64,000 bases of DNA from Elusimicrobiota bacterium (lineage in GTDB: Bacteria > Elusimicrobiota > Elusimicrobia > UBA1565 > UBA9628): contig JAUYSH010000116.1 in assembly GCA_030696455.1 (NCBI GenBank), forward strand, positions 42,398 to 106,397, given 5' to 3'. This document shows, piece after piece, positions 1-7,909 of the stretch. The translations under genes were made by a program, and so were the position numbers. The notes beneath the pieces are model-generated. The model was not told the DNA's origin. It ran no database searches and saw only the letters and a list, made by a program, of their open reading frames with translations. How positions within the stretch are numbered: position 1 is the first letter of the stretch; the number at the start of each line of letters is the position of its first letter.

Positions 1-1
1 G

Positions 2-1102
2 GGGACGATTATCGACATGCCGTTGAATTGTTCTCCCGTCACGACCACCCGTAAGGCATTGAAGCTTAAGCTCGACGCGGTCAAGGGAAAATTGTCCGTC
101 GACGCGGCGTTCTGGGGGGGTGTCATCCCGGGGAATCTGAACGAGCTTCGGAACTTAGCCGACGACGGAGTCGTCGGCTTTAAGGCCTTTTTAACGCATA
201 GCGGCCTCGATGAGTTTCCCAATGTTTCCAGACATGACCTCGAGGCGGCCATGCCGGTGATCGCGGGGCTGGGGCTGCCTTTGATCGTCCACGCCGAGCT
301 CGACCCGTGCGCCGCCGCCGGCGAGGATCCCCGGAAATTCGAGTCTTACCAGGCCTCGCGCCCTGGAGATATGGAGGTGCGGGCGATCCGCCTGATGATC
401 GACCTGTGCCGCAAGACGCGCTGCCGCACGCATATCGTCCACCTTTCCTCGGCCGAGGCCCTGCGCGACATCGAGGAGGCCAAGGCCGAGGGCCTGCCGT
501 TCACGGTGGAGACCTGCCCCCATTATCTGACCTTCGCCGACGACGGGATTCCCGACGGCGCCACGCAGTTCAAGTGCGCTCCCCCGATTCGCTCCTCCGA
601 CAACCGCGAGGAGTTGTGGCGGGCGCTTGGACGCGGCGTCATCGATTTCGTCGTGTCCGATCACAGCCCCTGCGCCCCGGAGCTCAAGAAGTTCTCGGAG
701 GGCGACTTCCTGGCCGCCTGGGGCGGGATCGCGGGGCTGCAGTTCACCTTGCCCGCCCTCTGGATGGGCGCCAAGCGGCGGGGGTTTCAAATCGAGGACG
801 TCGTGCGCTGGACGGCGGAGCGCACGGCGGATTTCGCGGGGCTTCAGGCGAAGGGACGTCTCGAGAAGGGCCGGGACGCGGACCTCGTGGTCTACGACGA
901 CGCGGCCTTGTTCGAGGTGGAGCCCCGCGGGGTCCTGCATCGCCACAAGGTCACGGCGTACGCCGGCCTGCGGCTTCAGGGCGAGGTCGTCGCGCATTAC
1001 CAGCGCGGCGCGCTGATTTACGATAATAGCGGGAATTTCCCCGCCGGACGGCGGGGAAAGGCCCTTCTCAAGGGGAGCGAGACATGGACTTCATCCAGCT
1101 GA
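2..1102 (+). CDS. allB: allantoinase, 5'-truncated by the window edge
   Basis: Hydrolyses the hydantoin ring of allantoin to allantoate, in the cytoplasm. The frame is open from base 2 and reads GTIIDMPLNCSP, the usual second metal-site region of allantoinases, so the true start lies upstream of the window. Visible amidohydrolase landmarks are GFKAFL (the lysine that is carboxylated to bridge the metals), VHAE, HIVHLSSAEAL, ETCPHYLTF and VSDHSPC (catalytic Asp). Dihydropyrimidinase or dihydroorotase would be alternatives from sequence alone, but the adjacent allantoicase, UraD and UraH settle the role. The last 19 bases overlap the next gene, so the two are probably translationally coupled. 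Confidence 0.9.
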   Translation, partial: GTIIDMPLNCSPVTTTRKALKLKLDAVKGKLSVDAAFWGGVIPGNLNELRNLADDGVVGFKAFLTHSGLDEFPNVSRHDLEAAMPVIAGLGLPLIVHAELDPCAAAGEDPRKFESYQASRPGDMEVRAIRLMIDLCRKTRCRTHIVHLSSAEALRDIEEAKAEGLPFTVETCPHYLTFADDGIPDGATQFKCAPPIRSSDNREELWRALGRGVIDFVVSDHSPCAPELKKFSEGDFLAAWGGIAGLQFTLPALWMGAKRRGFQIEDVVRWTAERTADFAGLQAKGRLEKGRDADLVVYDDAALFEVEPRGVLHRHKVTAYAGLRLQGEVVAHYQRGALIYDNSGNFPAGRRGKALLKGSETWTSSS

Positions 1103-2040
1103 TCGATCTGGCGTCGGCGCGCGTCGGCGGCAAGGCCGTCGCGGCCAGCGACGAGTTCTTCGCGCCGAAGTCGAACCTGCTCAAGCCGGCGAAGGCGGTC
1201 TGGCTCGCCGATAAGTACACCTCGCAGGGAAAGTGGATGGACGGCTGGGAGTCGCGGCGCCGGCGGACGCCGGGCTATGACTGGTGTATTGTTCGGCTTG
1301 GCCTGAGAGGTCTTATCAAAGGCGTCAATATCGATACCTCATTCTTCACCGGGAACTATCCTTCCCACGCGAGCCTCGACGCGCGCGACGGGAAAGGGCA
1401 GTGGACGGAGATCCTCCCGAAGACCGCGTTGAAGGGCAACGGCGACAATCTTCTGCCGGTCAAATCCGAAAAGCCTTACGACCAAGTACGCCTCAACATC
1501 TTCCCCGACGGCGGCGTCGCGCGGCTGCGCGTGTACGGCGAGGTCGCGCCGAACTGGGCCAGCATGCCGAAGAAAACCTTGGTGGACCTCGTCGCGGTTC
1601 AGAACGGCGGGCTGCCTTTGCTCGCCAGCGACATGCATTACTCCCACCCGCAGAACCTGATCATGCCCGGCCGCTCGAAGAACATGGGCGACGGCTGGGA
1701 GACCAAGCGCCGCCGCGGGCCGGGCTGGGACTGGGCGATCCTCAAGCTGGGCGCGCCGGGAATGATCCGCAGGATCGAAGTCGACACCAATTTCTTCAAG
1801 GGCAACTATCCGGACTCCTGCATGCTCGAGGGCGTGCACAAGCCCGGCGCCCAGGGCGCCGAGCTCGCCGACGAGTTCACGCCTTGGGCGCCCGTGCTGC
1901 CGCAGACCAAGCTCGCCGCCCATAAGCGCCACTTCTTTCGCAAAGAGATCGTGCCCCACGGCCCGATCACCCACGTGCGCCTCAACATGTACCCGGACGG
2001 GGGCATCTCGCGCCTGCGCCTGCTGGGGGAGCGCGCGTGA
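1084..2040 (+). CDS. alc: allantoicase
   Basis: Converts allantoate to ureidoglycolate and urea, the step after allantoinase. The 318-residue length is normal for the family. It shows the internal duplication typical of allantoicase: two copies of the pattern DGWE(S/T)(R/K)RRR followed by G(Y/W)DW and later D(T/N)(S/N)FF(T/K)GNYP, once near residues 55-95 and again near 205-245. Each half is a jelly-roll-like domain in known structures. It starts inside the allantoinase gene and its stop overlaps the GTG start of the next gene (GTGA), so the cluster reads as one operon. Confidence 0.92.
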   Translation: MDFIQLIDLASARVGGKAVAASDEFFAPKSNLLKPAKAVWLADKYTSQGKWMDGWESRRRRTPGYDWCIVRLGLRGLIKGVNIDTSFFTGNYPSHASLDARDGKGQWTEILPKTALKGNGDNLLPVKSEKPYDQVRLNIFPDGGVARLRVYGEVAPNWASMPKKTLVDLVAVQNGGLPLLASDMHYSHPQNLIMPGRSKNMGDGWETKRRRGPGWDWAILKLGAPGMIRRIEVDTNFFKGNYPDSCMLEGVHKPGAQGAELADEFTPWAPVLPQTKLAAHKRHFFRKEIVPHGPITHVRLNMYPDGGISRLRLLGERA

Positions 2041-2426
2041 GGGGCCTGCTCGCCGGGGCGCTGCTGCTGCCGTCCGCCGCCTTCGCCGCCGAGCCGCTGC
2101 CGGTGAAGGTCTGCGTGAAGTGGAGCAAGGACCTCCCCGCGGCGCAGGCCGCGGGCGCCGGGCTTTTCGAATCCGTCACGCGCGTCGAAGGGAAGGGTCC
2201 CTTTGCGTCCTGCGGCGTCGTCGTCGAGACCGAATCGTTCGGCGTGGGCTGGCTCATGCGAGCGTGGATGAGGCAGGGCGTCTATTCGCCCTGCGGCGAG
2301 CGCCTCGGCGGCTTCAAGTTCCGCTACAAGGGCGACGAGTGGCAGGTGAAGCTCGTCGTCGGGCTGCACGAGTTCCTCGTGAAGAATCCGGAAAAGCTTC
2401 GGTCCGCCAAGGGCTGCGCGCCGTGA
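2037..2426 (+). CDS. exported protein of unknown function inside the urate-degradation operon
   Basis: I do not recognise a family. The GTG start at 2037 overlaps the allantoicase stop. The 129-residue product begins with a short signal peptide ending at about AFAAEP, followed by roughly 110 residues with four cysteines (VCVKW, FASCGV, SPCGE, KGCAP) that could form two periplasmic disulfides. It sits between allantoicase and UraD with 4-base overlaps on both sides, so it is surely co-expressed with purine catabolism. A periplasmic binding or envelope role for a purine product is possible but is only a guess from context. It is odd to find an exported protein inside an otherwise cytoplasmic pathway. 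Confidence 0.7.
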   Translation: MRGLLAGALLLPSAAFAAEPLPVKVCVKWSKDLPAAQAAGAGLFESVTRVEGKGPFASCGVVVETESFGVGWLMRAWMRQGVYSPCGERLGGFKFRYKGDEWQVKLVVGLHEFLVKNPEKLRSAKGCAP

Positions 2427-2926
2427 CCCTCGACGTCTTCAACGCCTTGGCCGCCGAGGCGGCCCGCGACGAGCTGCTGCGCTGCTGCGGCTGCGCGCGC
2501 TGGGCCGACGCCGTGCTCGCGGCGCGGCCGTTTCGGGACAAGGCCGCCCTGCTGTCCGCCTCCGACGCGGCGTGGTCCAGGACGGAGGAGCCCGACTGGC
2601 GCGAGGCGTTCTCGCATCACCCGCGCATCGGCGGCAAGGACGCCCTGCGCGGGAAGTTCGCCGCGACGCGGGCCTGGGCGAAGGGAGAGCAGTCCGGCGC
2701 CGCGGCCGCGAGCGAGAAGACGCTCGACGCGCTGGCCGCGGGCAACACCGCGTACGAGAAGAAGTTCGGCCACATCTTCATCGTCTGCGCGACCGGAAAA
2801 TCCGCCCCCGAGATGCTCGATTTGCTCAAATCACGCTTGACCAACGACGCCGGAGCCGAGCTGCGCCTCGCCGCGGGCGAGCAGAACAAGATCACCAAGA
2901 TCCGCCTGGAGAAACTACTCTCATGA
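2423..2926 (+). CDS. uraD: OHCU decarboxylase (UraD)
   Basis: Decarboxylates 2-oxo-4-hydroxy-4-carboxy-5-ureidoimidazoline to S-allantoin, the last step of the urate-to-allantoin pathway. The GTG start at 2423 overlaps the preceding stop; this gives 167 residues, the usual size of the helical UraD family. Diagnostic motifs are SHHPRIGG near residue 67 (catalytic His) and the KKFGHIFIVCATGKS segment near residue 113. The end, TKIRLEKLL, is the family's typical C-terminal helix. The stop overlaps the ATG of uraH. An open frame continues upstream in the same phase, but the coupling and the family length support this start. Confidence 0.92.
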   Translation: MTLDVFNALAAEAARDELLRCCGCARWADAVLAARPFRDKAALLSASDAAWSRTEEPDWREAFSHHPRIGGKDALRGKFAATRAWAKGEQSGAAAASEKTLDALAAGNTAYEKKFGHIFIVCATGKSAPEMLDLLKSRLTNDAGAELRLAAGEQNKITKIRLEKLLS

Positions 2927-3261
2927 GCACGATCACCACCCACATCCTCGACACCTCGATCGGGCGGCCCGCTTCGGGCGTCACGCTCATCCTCGCCAAG
3001 GGCAGCGGCGGAGGCTGGGCCACCGTGGGGCGGGGCGCGACGGATCTCGACGGCCGCTGCAAGACGCTCGTGAAGGGGAACGCGAAGCTCAAGAAGGGAG
3101 TCTACCGCCTGACCTTCGGGGTCGCGTCCTACTTCAGGCGCACGCGGCAGAACGCGTTCTACCCGTCGATCTCGATCGTCTTCACGGTCCGGGATTCCCG
3201 GCACCATCACGTGCCGCTGCTGCTCTCGCCGTTCGGCTACTCCACCTACCGCGGCAGCTAG
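2923..3261 (+). CDS. uraH: 5-hydroxyisourate hydrolase (UraH/HiuH, transthyretin family)
   Basis: Hydrolyses 5-hydroxyisourate to OHCU, immediately before UraD in the pathway. The 112-residue product has the three conserved blocks of the family: THILDTSIGRPA at the N-terminus, the central FYPSISIVF region, and the C-terminal HHHVPLLLSPFGYSTYRGS with the YRGS tetrapeptide that lines the active site. No uricase is visible beside it, so the source of hydroxyisourate must be encoded elsewhere or by an unrecognised enzyme. Its TAG stop is part of a CTAG that also supplies the stop of the convergent gene on the other strand. Confidence 0.95.
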   Translation: MSTITTHILDTSIGRPASGVTLILAKGSGGGWATVGRGATDLDGRCKTLVKGNAKLKKGVYRLTFGVASYFRRTRQNAFYPSISIVFTVRDSRHHHVPLLLSPFGYSTYRGS

Positions 3262-4562
3262 GGCTTGCGCTTGAGGCGGTCCTTGAGGGACTGCGGGACG
3301 GCGGCCCAGAGCTCCTTCACGGTCGCCAGCATCACCAGGCCGAAGCCCGCCATCCCGAGCGCGAAGAAGAACAGCGCGTAGGGCGAGGGCCCCAGCGCGA
3401 GCGCCAAGCCCGTCATCAGCGCCTGCAGGACGAAGCCGCGGCCCATCGCGGCGGGGCCGCCGGCGGGGGACTTCTCCAGGCGGAACACGGCGGTGTACAG
3501 CGCGGTCGCGGCCCCCGTCAGCATCAGGGCCGCGGTGCCGATCGTGAGCATGGTCGCGGCGGGCAGGAAGGCCACGGCGCCGACGCTGAGCCCGAAGGCC
3601 ATGGCGACGGCGGGGAACGCGCCCATGACGCGCTCGGCGGGCGTCGTGGCGGGGTCCATGAACTTGGCGGCGAAGGCGGTCTGCGCGAGCGCGGCGGTCG
3701 CCACGGCCGCGGTCAGCGGCGTGAGCGCGGCGGCGGAAGCGCCCAGGAAGGCGACCTTGGTCAGGTCGATCAAGGTGAAGGCGGCGGCGCCGGCGATGGC
3801 GCCGTGGCTCAGCGCCGCGGCGAAGACGCTGCCGGCGTTGGCGGGAGACCCGTCGCGGCTGCGCGTCGACCAGAGGCCGAACAGGGCGCCGAGCACGGCG
3901 GCGATCGCGGTGGCGAGCGGGGCGTAGGAGCCGATGATGGCCATGGCACCCGGCTCGACGACGGCGGGGGCCTGCGCCGCCAGCGTGACGGCGGGGTGCG
4001 CGATGAATACGCCGGCCGCGAGGGCGGCGCGGCCGAGGAACGAGCGGACGGGCTTCGCGGCGGGCGCGGCGACCGCGGAGGACTCTCCGGAGCGCGAGGC
4101 CGAGCCGTCGAACATCGCGTCGAGCTTGGCGCCGTCGGCGGGGGACTTCTGATCGGCGACGGCGGCGGCCGAGAGGACGGAGAGGGCGGGCGACGCGACA
4201 TGGCCGAGGGCCAGCGGCGAGGCCTTGGCCTCGAGCGCCAAGGACTTGGCGGCGGAGATCGCGGCGACGGGGCGGACGGCGACGGGCGATACGGCGGCGG
4301 CGACAACGGACGGCATGGCGGCCAACGCCGCCGGCCGGGCGATCATGGACGGCGTCAAGGACGGGGCGGAGAGCGTCGGGGTCAGGCCGAGGCTGCCCAG
4401 GGGGGCGACGAAAGTCGCGCCGCCGGGCGCCGCGGAGAAGGGGAGGACGGGCGTGACGGGCGCGGCGGTTTGGCCGGCGCGGACGGAGACTTGGGTCTGC
4501 GCCGAGGCGCTCCCGGCCGCGAGCGCGCAGGCCACGACGGAGGCGAAGAGGGTTCTCGTCAT
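3258..4562 (-). CDS. exported Ala/Pro-rich multi-pass membrane protein
   Basis: No family recognised. About 434 residues with a signal peptide (TLFASVVACALAAGSASAQ), then about 130 residues of low-complexity Ala/Pro/Ser sequence, a short polar stretch (DGSASRSGESS), and about six hydrophobic helices from residue 170 to near 420, ending in a basic tail. I chose the second ATG because a TATGAT box lies 6 bases upstream and no Shine-Dalgarno is present; the first ATG at 4568 would add two residues. The N-terminal layout resembles that of the S8 peptidase at 41299-43158, and both genes share an upstream motif. Convergent with uraH, sharing the stop tetranucleotide. Confidence 0.6.
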   Translation of the reverse strand: MTRTLFASVVACALAAGSASAQTQVSVRAGQTAAPVTPVLPFSAAPGGATFVAPLGSLGLTPTLSAPSLTPSMIARPAALAAMPSVVAAAVSPVAVRPVAAISAAKSLALEAKASPLALGHVASPALSVLSAAAVADQKSPADGAKLDAMFDGSASRSGESSAVAAPAAKPVRSFLGRAALAAGVFIAHPAVTLAAQAPAVVEPGAMAIIGSYAPLATAIAAVLGALFGLWSTRSRDGSPANAGSVFAAALSHGAIAGAAAFTLIDLTKVAFLGASAAALTPLTAAVATAALAQTAFAAKFMDPATTPAERVMGAFPAVAMAFGLSVGAVAFLPAATMLTIGTAALMLTGAATALYTAVFRLEKSPAGGPAAMGRGFVLQALMTGLALALGPSPYALFFFALGMAGFGLVMLATVKELWAAVPQSLKDRLKRKP

Positions 4563-4601
4563 GGTCATATCATAGCCCGGGGGCCGTTTCGAGGGATGGA
4601 G

Positions 4602-4640
4602 CGAAGGACCCCTTATCGGCGGGCAATGGTCCTACTAAGG
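4602..4640 (-). promoter_or_regulatory. upstream motif shared with the S8 peptidase gene
   Basis: Read on the minus strand, this segment contains CCTTAG, then CCATTGC, then after 13 bases GTCCTTCG, ending about 40 bases before the start codon. The same blocks in the same order precede the S8 peptidase gene (43223-43275) with 14 bases between the last two. The role is unknown; a transcription-factor site or the beginning of a leader RNA are options. Confidence 0.4.
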
Positions 4641-4736
4641 AATAGCCCCGGGGACCCGGGGTGAGCGCGGACATATCCACGCTGGACACAGCGGCACTGT
4701 CGTCAACGACAGTTGACGGTCGCCGCCGTAGCCGGT

Positions 4737-5234
4737 TTAGAAGTAGTCCGGGGCGGCGAAGCGTGGGTCGGAGAGAAGTCCGTCGAGCCTTTTGCGGTTG
4801 GCGCGCGCCATCAGGATGGAGCCGGGCTTGCCGGGGCACGGCCCGAGCGCGGCGAACCCGAAGCGTTCGTAGAACGCCGGGGCGATGTCGGAGAAAAGAA
4901 AGAAGACCTCGGTGCCGTGGGACTCCTCCCGGGCGCGAAGAAACCCGGCGATCAGGCTCGAGGCATGTCCGCGTCCCCTCAGCGCCGGCGGCGTGGCGAT
5001 GGAGCCCAGGCCGACGGCCGGGCGGCCCGACGGAAGAAGGATCTCATGCGCGAGCAGGGAGCTCAGCGGAACGCCGTCTCCGCCCGCCGAAACCCACCAT
5101 GCTCCCGCGGCGTATTTCGGCGACGCGCGGCAGGCCGCGAGGTAGGCGTCGAGGCCGAGCCGTTCGCCCCAGACGTCGTAGCCCATCCGGTACACCGCCT
5201 CGAGCTCGGAGGCGGCCGCGGGCCGGATCGTCAT
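4737..5234 (-). CDS. GNAT-family N-acetyltransferase
   Basis: Predicted acyl-CoA-dependent N-acetyltransferase of 165 residues. The core GNAT motif A is seen as LGSIATPPALRGRGHASSL (residues near 75-95), with the R-G-R-G-H acetyl-CoA pyrophosphate loop, followed by a strand-helix region FLFSDIAPAFYERFGF typical of motif B. The substrate cannot be told. It is the last gene of the xanthine dehydrogenase operon, 4 bases after the DUF6986 gene, so it may act on a pathway metabolite or only share expression. A perfect hairpin (CTGTCGT, CA, ACGACAG; 4697-4712) lies just downstream and could mark the transcript end, although no T-run follows. Confidence 0.8.
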   Translation of the reverse strand: MTIRPAAASELEAVYRMGYDVWGERLGLDAYLAACRASPKYAAGAWWVSAGGDGVPLSSLLAHEILLPSGRPAVGLGSIATPPALRGRGHASSLIAGFLRAREESHGTEVFFLFSDIAPAFYERFGFAALGPCPGKPGSILMARANRKRLDGLLSDPRFAAPDYF

Positions 5235-5238
5235 CCTC

Positions 5239-6588
5239 CTATTTGCGCCGTCCCTCGAGGATATTGAGGAAGGAGCGCGAGGCGAACTCGGCGGGCGTCA
5301 GGCCCGTCGCGGAGGCCTCGGCCTCGGTGATGGCGCCGCAGTTGCGCGCGCGCAGGAAGTAGTTGAGCAGGCCCTGGCCGGTGGCGGCGTCGTCGAACAC
5401 GTCGCCGACCAAGGTCGCCTGCGCGGCCTTCTCGATGAAGTTCTTGAGCCGCGCGGTCGCGGCGGGCAGGCCGCCGAGGAAGAAGGCGTACACGGCGCCG
5501 TAGCGCGTGGGCAGCTGGGCGGGATGCAGGTCCCAGCCCTGATAGAATCCGTTGACGAGGGAATGCGTCGCGTGGTCGTAGTGCAGCTTCCAGGCGCGCT
5601 TGACCGCTTCCACGTTCTCGCGGTCCTGCGCGGCGGAGAGATACTCCCCGGCCGCGGGACGGTGCGGACCCACGGGCATCACGTTCGTGGCGCCGTCGGA
5701 CATGTTGACGCCGGTGCCGGCCAAGGTCACCTGCATGACGTGTTTGGCGAAGTCGCAGGAGGCGTGGTCCATGCGCTGGTGCGCCGCGGTGATGTTGCAC
5801 GAGGCGGTGTAGTCGTAGGTGCCGAAGTGCGCGCTGACGCAGCGGCCGGGCAGGGCGTCGACCATCGCGCGCAGGGGGGCGGCGCCGTCGAAGCCGATGA
5901 TGGACTGCGGCGTCTCGACCATGAGCTCGACCTTGATCGTGCCGGGCTTGAGCTTCTTCTTCTTCTCGAACGCGTTGAGCAGCTTGTGCAGCGCCGCGGC
6001 CTGCCCGGCATGGACGACCTTGGGCAGGGTCACGTAGAACGGGTCGGGAAGCCGGCCCTTGGTCGCGCGGATCAAGGTCGTCAGGAAGATGTCCAGCGTA
6101 CGAGCCGAGCGGACCGACAACTCGTTGGAGAAGGTCTTGATCCGGATGCCGATGAAGGGCGGGAGGGTGCCCTCGTCGAGGCCCTTGGCGACCTCCTCGG
6201 CCGCGGAGACGGCGTGGCCGTCCTCCTCCGCGTCGGACCGGTTGCCGTAGCCGTCCTCGAAGTCGATGCGGAAGTCTTCGACCGCTTCGCGCTTCAGCTT
6301 TTCGACGACGCGATCATAAACCTTGAGCGCCAGGAGCTCGTCCATGCCGACCGCGCGAGAGAAGGTGATGGCGTCGGGGGCGTAACGGGATAATGCCCGT
6401 AGAGAGAGCTCTCCGAGTTTTTTGGCGGAATCGGATTTGAACAGGTGCGCTCCGCCGTAAACGGTGTGCACGGGCTGGCGCCCGAACGAGTCTCCCGGGA
6501 ATCTCTTCAAATGCAGTTCGTTCTGGCGATTCAAGGCCGCGAAAGCGGCCTTGAGAGCTTTAGCATCGAGAGTCGCCTGTGCCTTCAT
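5239..6588 (-). CDS. DUF6986 family protein, HpcH/HpaI aldolase/citrate lyase-like fold
   Basis: A 449-residue member of the DUF6986 group, which is related to malate synthase/citrate lyase-beta enzymes. Landmarks are FRIDFEDGYGNRSDAEED (acidic metal-binding segment), KVELMVETPQSI (the E of the aldolase metal site) and SAHFGTYDYTASCNI. Relatives often sit in purine or ureide catabolic clusters, where a reaction on glyoxylate or a ureidoglycolate-derived C2 product would make sense; this is an inference. The first four bases overlap the end of the xanthine dehydrogenase FAD subunit, so it is translationally coupled to that operon. The reaction has not been settled as far as I know. Confidence 0.75.
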   Translation of the reverse strand: MKAQATLDAKALKAAFAALNRQNELHLKRFPGDSFGRQPVHTVYGGAHLFKSDSAKKLGELSLRALSRYAPDAITFSRAVGMDELLALKVYDRVVEKLKREAVEDFRIDFEDGYGNRSDAEEDGHAVSAAEEVAKGLDEGTLPPFIGIRIKTFSNELSVRSARTLDIFLTTLIRATKGRLPDPFYVTLPKVVHAGQAAALHKLLNAFEKKKKLKPGTIKVELMVETPQSIIGFDGAAPLRAMVDALPGRCVSAHFGTYDYTASCNITAAHQRMDHASCDFAKHVMQVTLAGTGVNMSDGATNVMPVGPHRPAAGEYLSAAQDRENVEAVKRAWKLHYDHATHSLVNGFYQGWDLHPAQLPTRYGAVYAFFLGGLPAATARLKNFIEKAAQATLVGDVFDDAATGQGLLNYFLRARNCGAITEAEASATGLTPAEFASRSFLNILEGRRK

Positions 6589-7451
6589 TTTAGTTCTCCC
6601 TTCAAGAACGCCATCAATATGTTCCGCGAGACCCTCAGCCGGTATTCGCGGGTCGAGCGAATATCATCGATCGGCGAAACGTCGTTGGTCAGCAATTCCG
6701 CGGCGGCGGTGATCGAGACGTCGTTTAGCCGCCGCCCCCGCAAGAACCGCTCGACCGCGTGCAGCCTGCGGACCGTCGGTGCCATGCTCCCGAAAGCGAG
6801 TCGTGCCTCCTCGAGTACTCCACCTTTGCCGTTCCAAAGAAGGCCGGCGAACACGGTCTTCGAAATCGCCTGCGCCGCCCGCGTCCCCACCTTCCTGAAA
6901 GCCCCCCGCGTCGGCGTTTTATCCGGGAAGGGAAGAAAAATCGCCTCGATGAGCTCCCCCGGCTTGAGCGTCGTCTTCTTCACCCCCGCGAAGATCTCGA
7001 CCAGCGGCACCCCGCGACGTCCCTTCGGCCCCACCGCGCGCACCGTCGCCTCATACACCGCGAGCGCCGGGAAGGTGTCGCCCGCGGGAGACGCGTTGGC
7101 GATATTCCCGCCTATCGTGCCCCTGTTCTGTATCTGCGCCGCCCCGACGGTCGCGCACGCGGCCGTCAGAAGTGGAAATCGTTTCTTGAGGACGGGGTGC
7201 GCCTGTATCTGCGCGTGTGTGACCAGGCTTCCCAGGTCGACGCCGTCGCTCACGACGGTGATCTTCTTCCATTCCGCCACGCGCGAGAGGTCGAGCACGG
7301 CGCGCCCGTTGAGCTGCCCCATGTTCCAGCCCACCATGACGTCCGTGCCGCCCGCGAAGGGGAGCGCGGCGGGGGACTTGGCGTAGGCCTTCACCGCCTC
7401 GGCGGCGGAGCGCGGCGACAGCACCGTCATCGACTTCGCGTCGCCTCTCAT
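6585..7451 (-). CDS. xanthine dehydrogenase-type FAD-binding subunit
   Basis: Medium (FAD) subunit of a molybdenum hydroxylase, passing electrons from the 2Fe-2S subunit to its acceptor. The 288-residue product shows the FAD pyrophosphate loop PFAGGTDVMVGW near residue 28 and the second FAD motif, QNRGTIGGNIANASPAGD, near residue 110, followed by the CO dehydrogenase flavoprotein C-terminal domain. I start it at the ATG that overlaps the stop of the 2Fe-2S gene (ATGA at 7448-7451); an open frame continues upstream but is an out-of-frame reading of that gene. Substrate preference (xanthine, hypoxanthine or another purine) is inferred from the nearby allantoin genes. Confidence 0.88.
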   Translation of the reverse strand: MRGDAKSMTVLSPRSAAEAVKAYAKSPAALPFAGGTDVMVGWNMGQLNGRAVLDLSRVAEWKKITVVSDGVDLGSLVTHAQIQAHPVLKKRFPLLTAACATVGAAQIQNRGTIGGNIANASPAGDTFPALAVYEATVRAVGPKGRRGVPLVEIFAGVKKTTLKPGELIEAIFLPFPDKTPTRGAFRKVGTRAAQAISKTVFAGLLWNGKGGVLEEARLAFGSMAPTVRRLHAVERFLRGRRLNDVSITAAAELLTNDVSPIDDIRSTREYRLRVSRNILMAFLKGELK

Positions 7452-7909
7452 TTCTTCCCGCCTTTGGCGGCCTTGAGCACCGACTTGACGATGTCCTGAT
7501 AGCCGGTGCAGCGGCAGAGATTTCCCGACAGCGCCGTGCGGATCGACTTGTCGTCGCACTTCCCCTTGGACCGCACGTGCGCGTGCGCCGTCATCAGCAT
7601 GCCCGGCGTGCAGATGCCGCACTGCGCGCCGCCGCAGGCGAGGAAGCCGGCCTGGAGCTTGGAGAGCTTCTCGGGGACGCCGAGGGACTCGACCGTCTCG
7701 ATCTTGCGGCCGTCCGCCTGGCAGACGGGGATCAGGCAGGAGTTGACCGGCTCGCCGTCGAGGAGCACCGTGCAGGCGCCGCACTCGCCCTCGCCGCAGC
7801 CTTCCTTGGTGCCGGTGAGCGCGAGGTCCTCGCGCAGGGCGTCGATGAGCCGCTTGAACGGCGCGCCCTTGAACGATATTTTCTTACCGTTGACGGTGAG
7901 CTTGATCAT
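7448..7909 (-). CDS. xanthine dehydrogenase-type 2Fe-2S subunit
   Basis: Small iron-sulfur subunit, 153 residues. The N-terminal plant-ferredoxin-type cluster is held by CGEGECGACTVLLDGEPVNSC (CxxxxCxxC...C), and the C-terminal helical domain carries the second cluster in CGGAQCGICTPGM and NLCRCTGYQDI. This spacing is diagnostic of the small subunit of the xanthine oxidase family. It is coupled by 4-base overlaps to both the molybdenum subunit upstream and the FAD subunit downstream. No export signal is visible, so the holoenzyme is cytoplasmic. Confidence 0.93.
   Translation of the reverse strand: MIKLTVNGKKISFKGAPFKRLIDALREDLALTGTKEGCGEGECGACTVLLDGEPVNSCLIPVCQADGRKIETVESLGVPEKLSKLQAGFLACGGAQCGICTPGMLMTAHAHVRSKGKCDDKSIRTALSGNLCRCTGYQDIVKSVLKAAKGGKK

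Noticed and set aside
5524..6393. Plus-strand open frame opposite the DUF6986 gene, and similar antisense frames elsewhere (for example 10200-11345, 12578-14302, 30433-32784, 53026-54834 and 55152-57881)
   Set aside because: All are mirror images of well-supported genes in GC-rich DNA and show no domains; the sense frames have clear family motifs.
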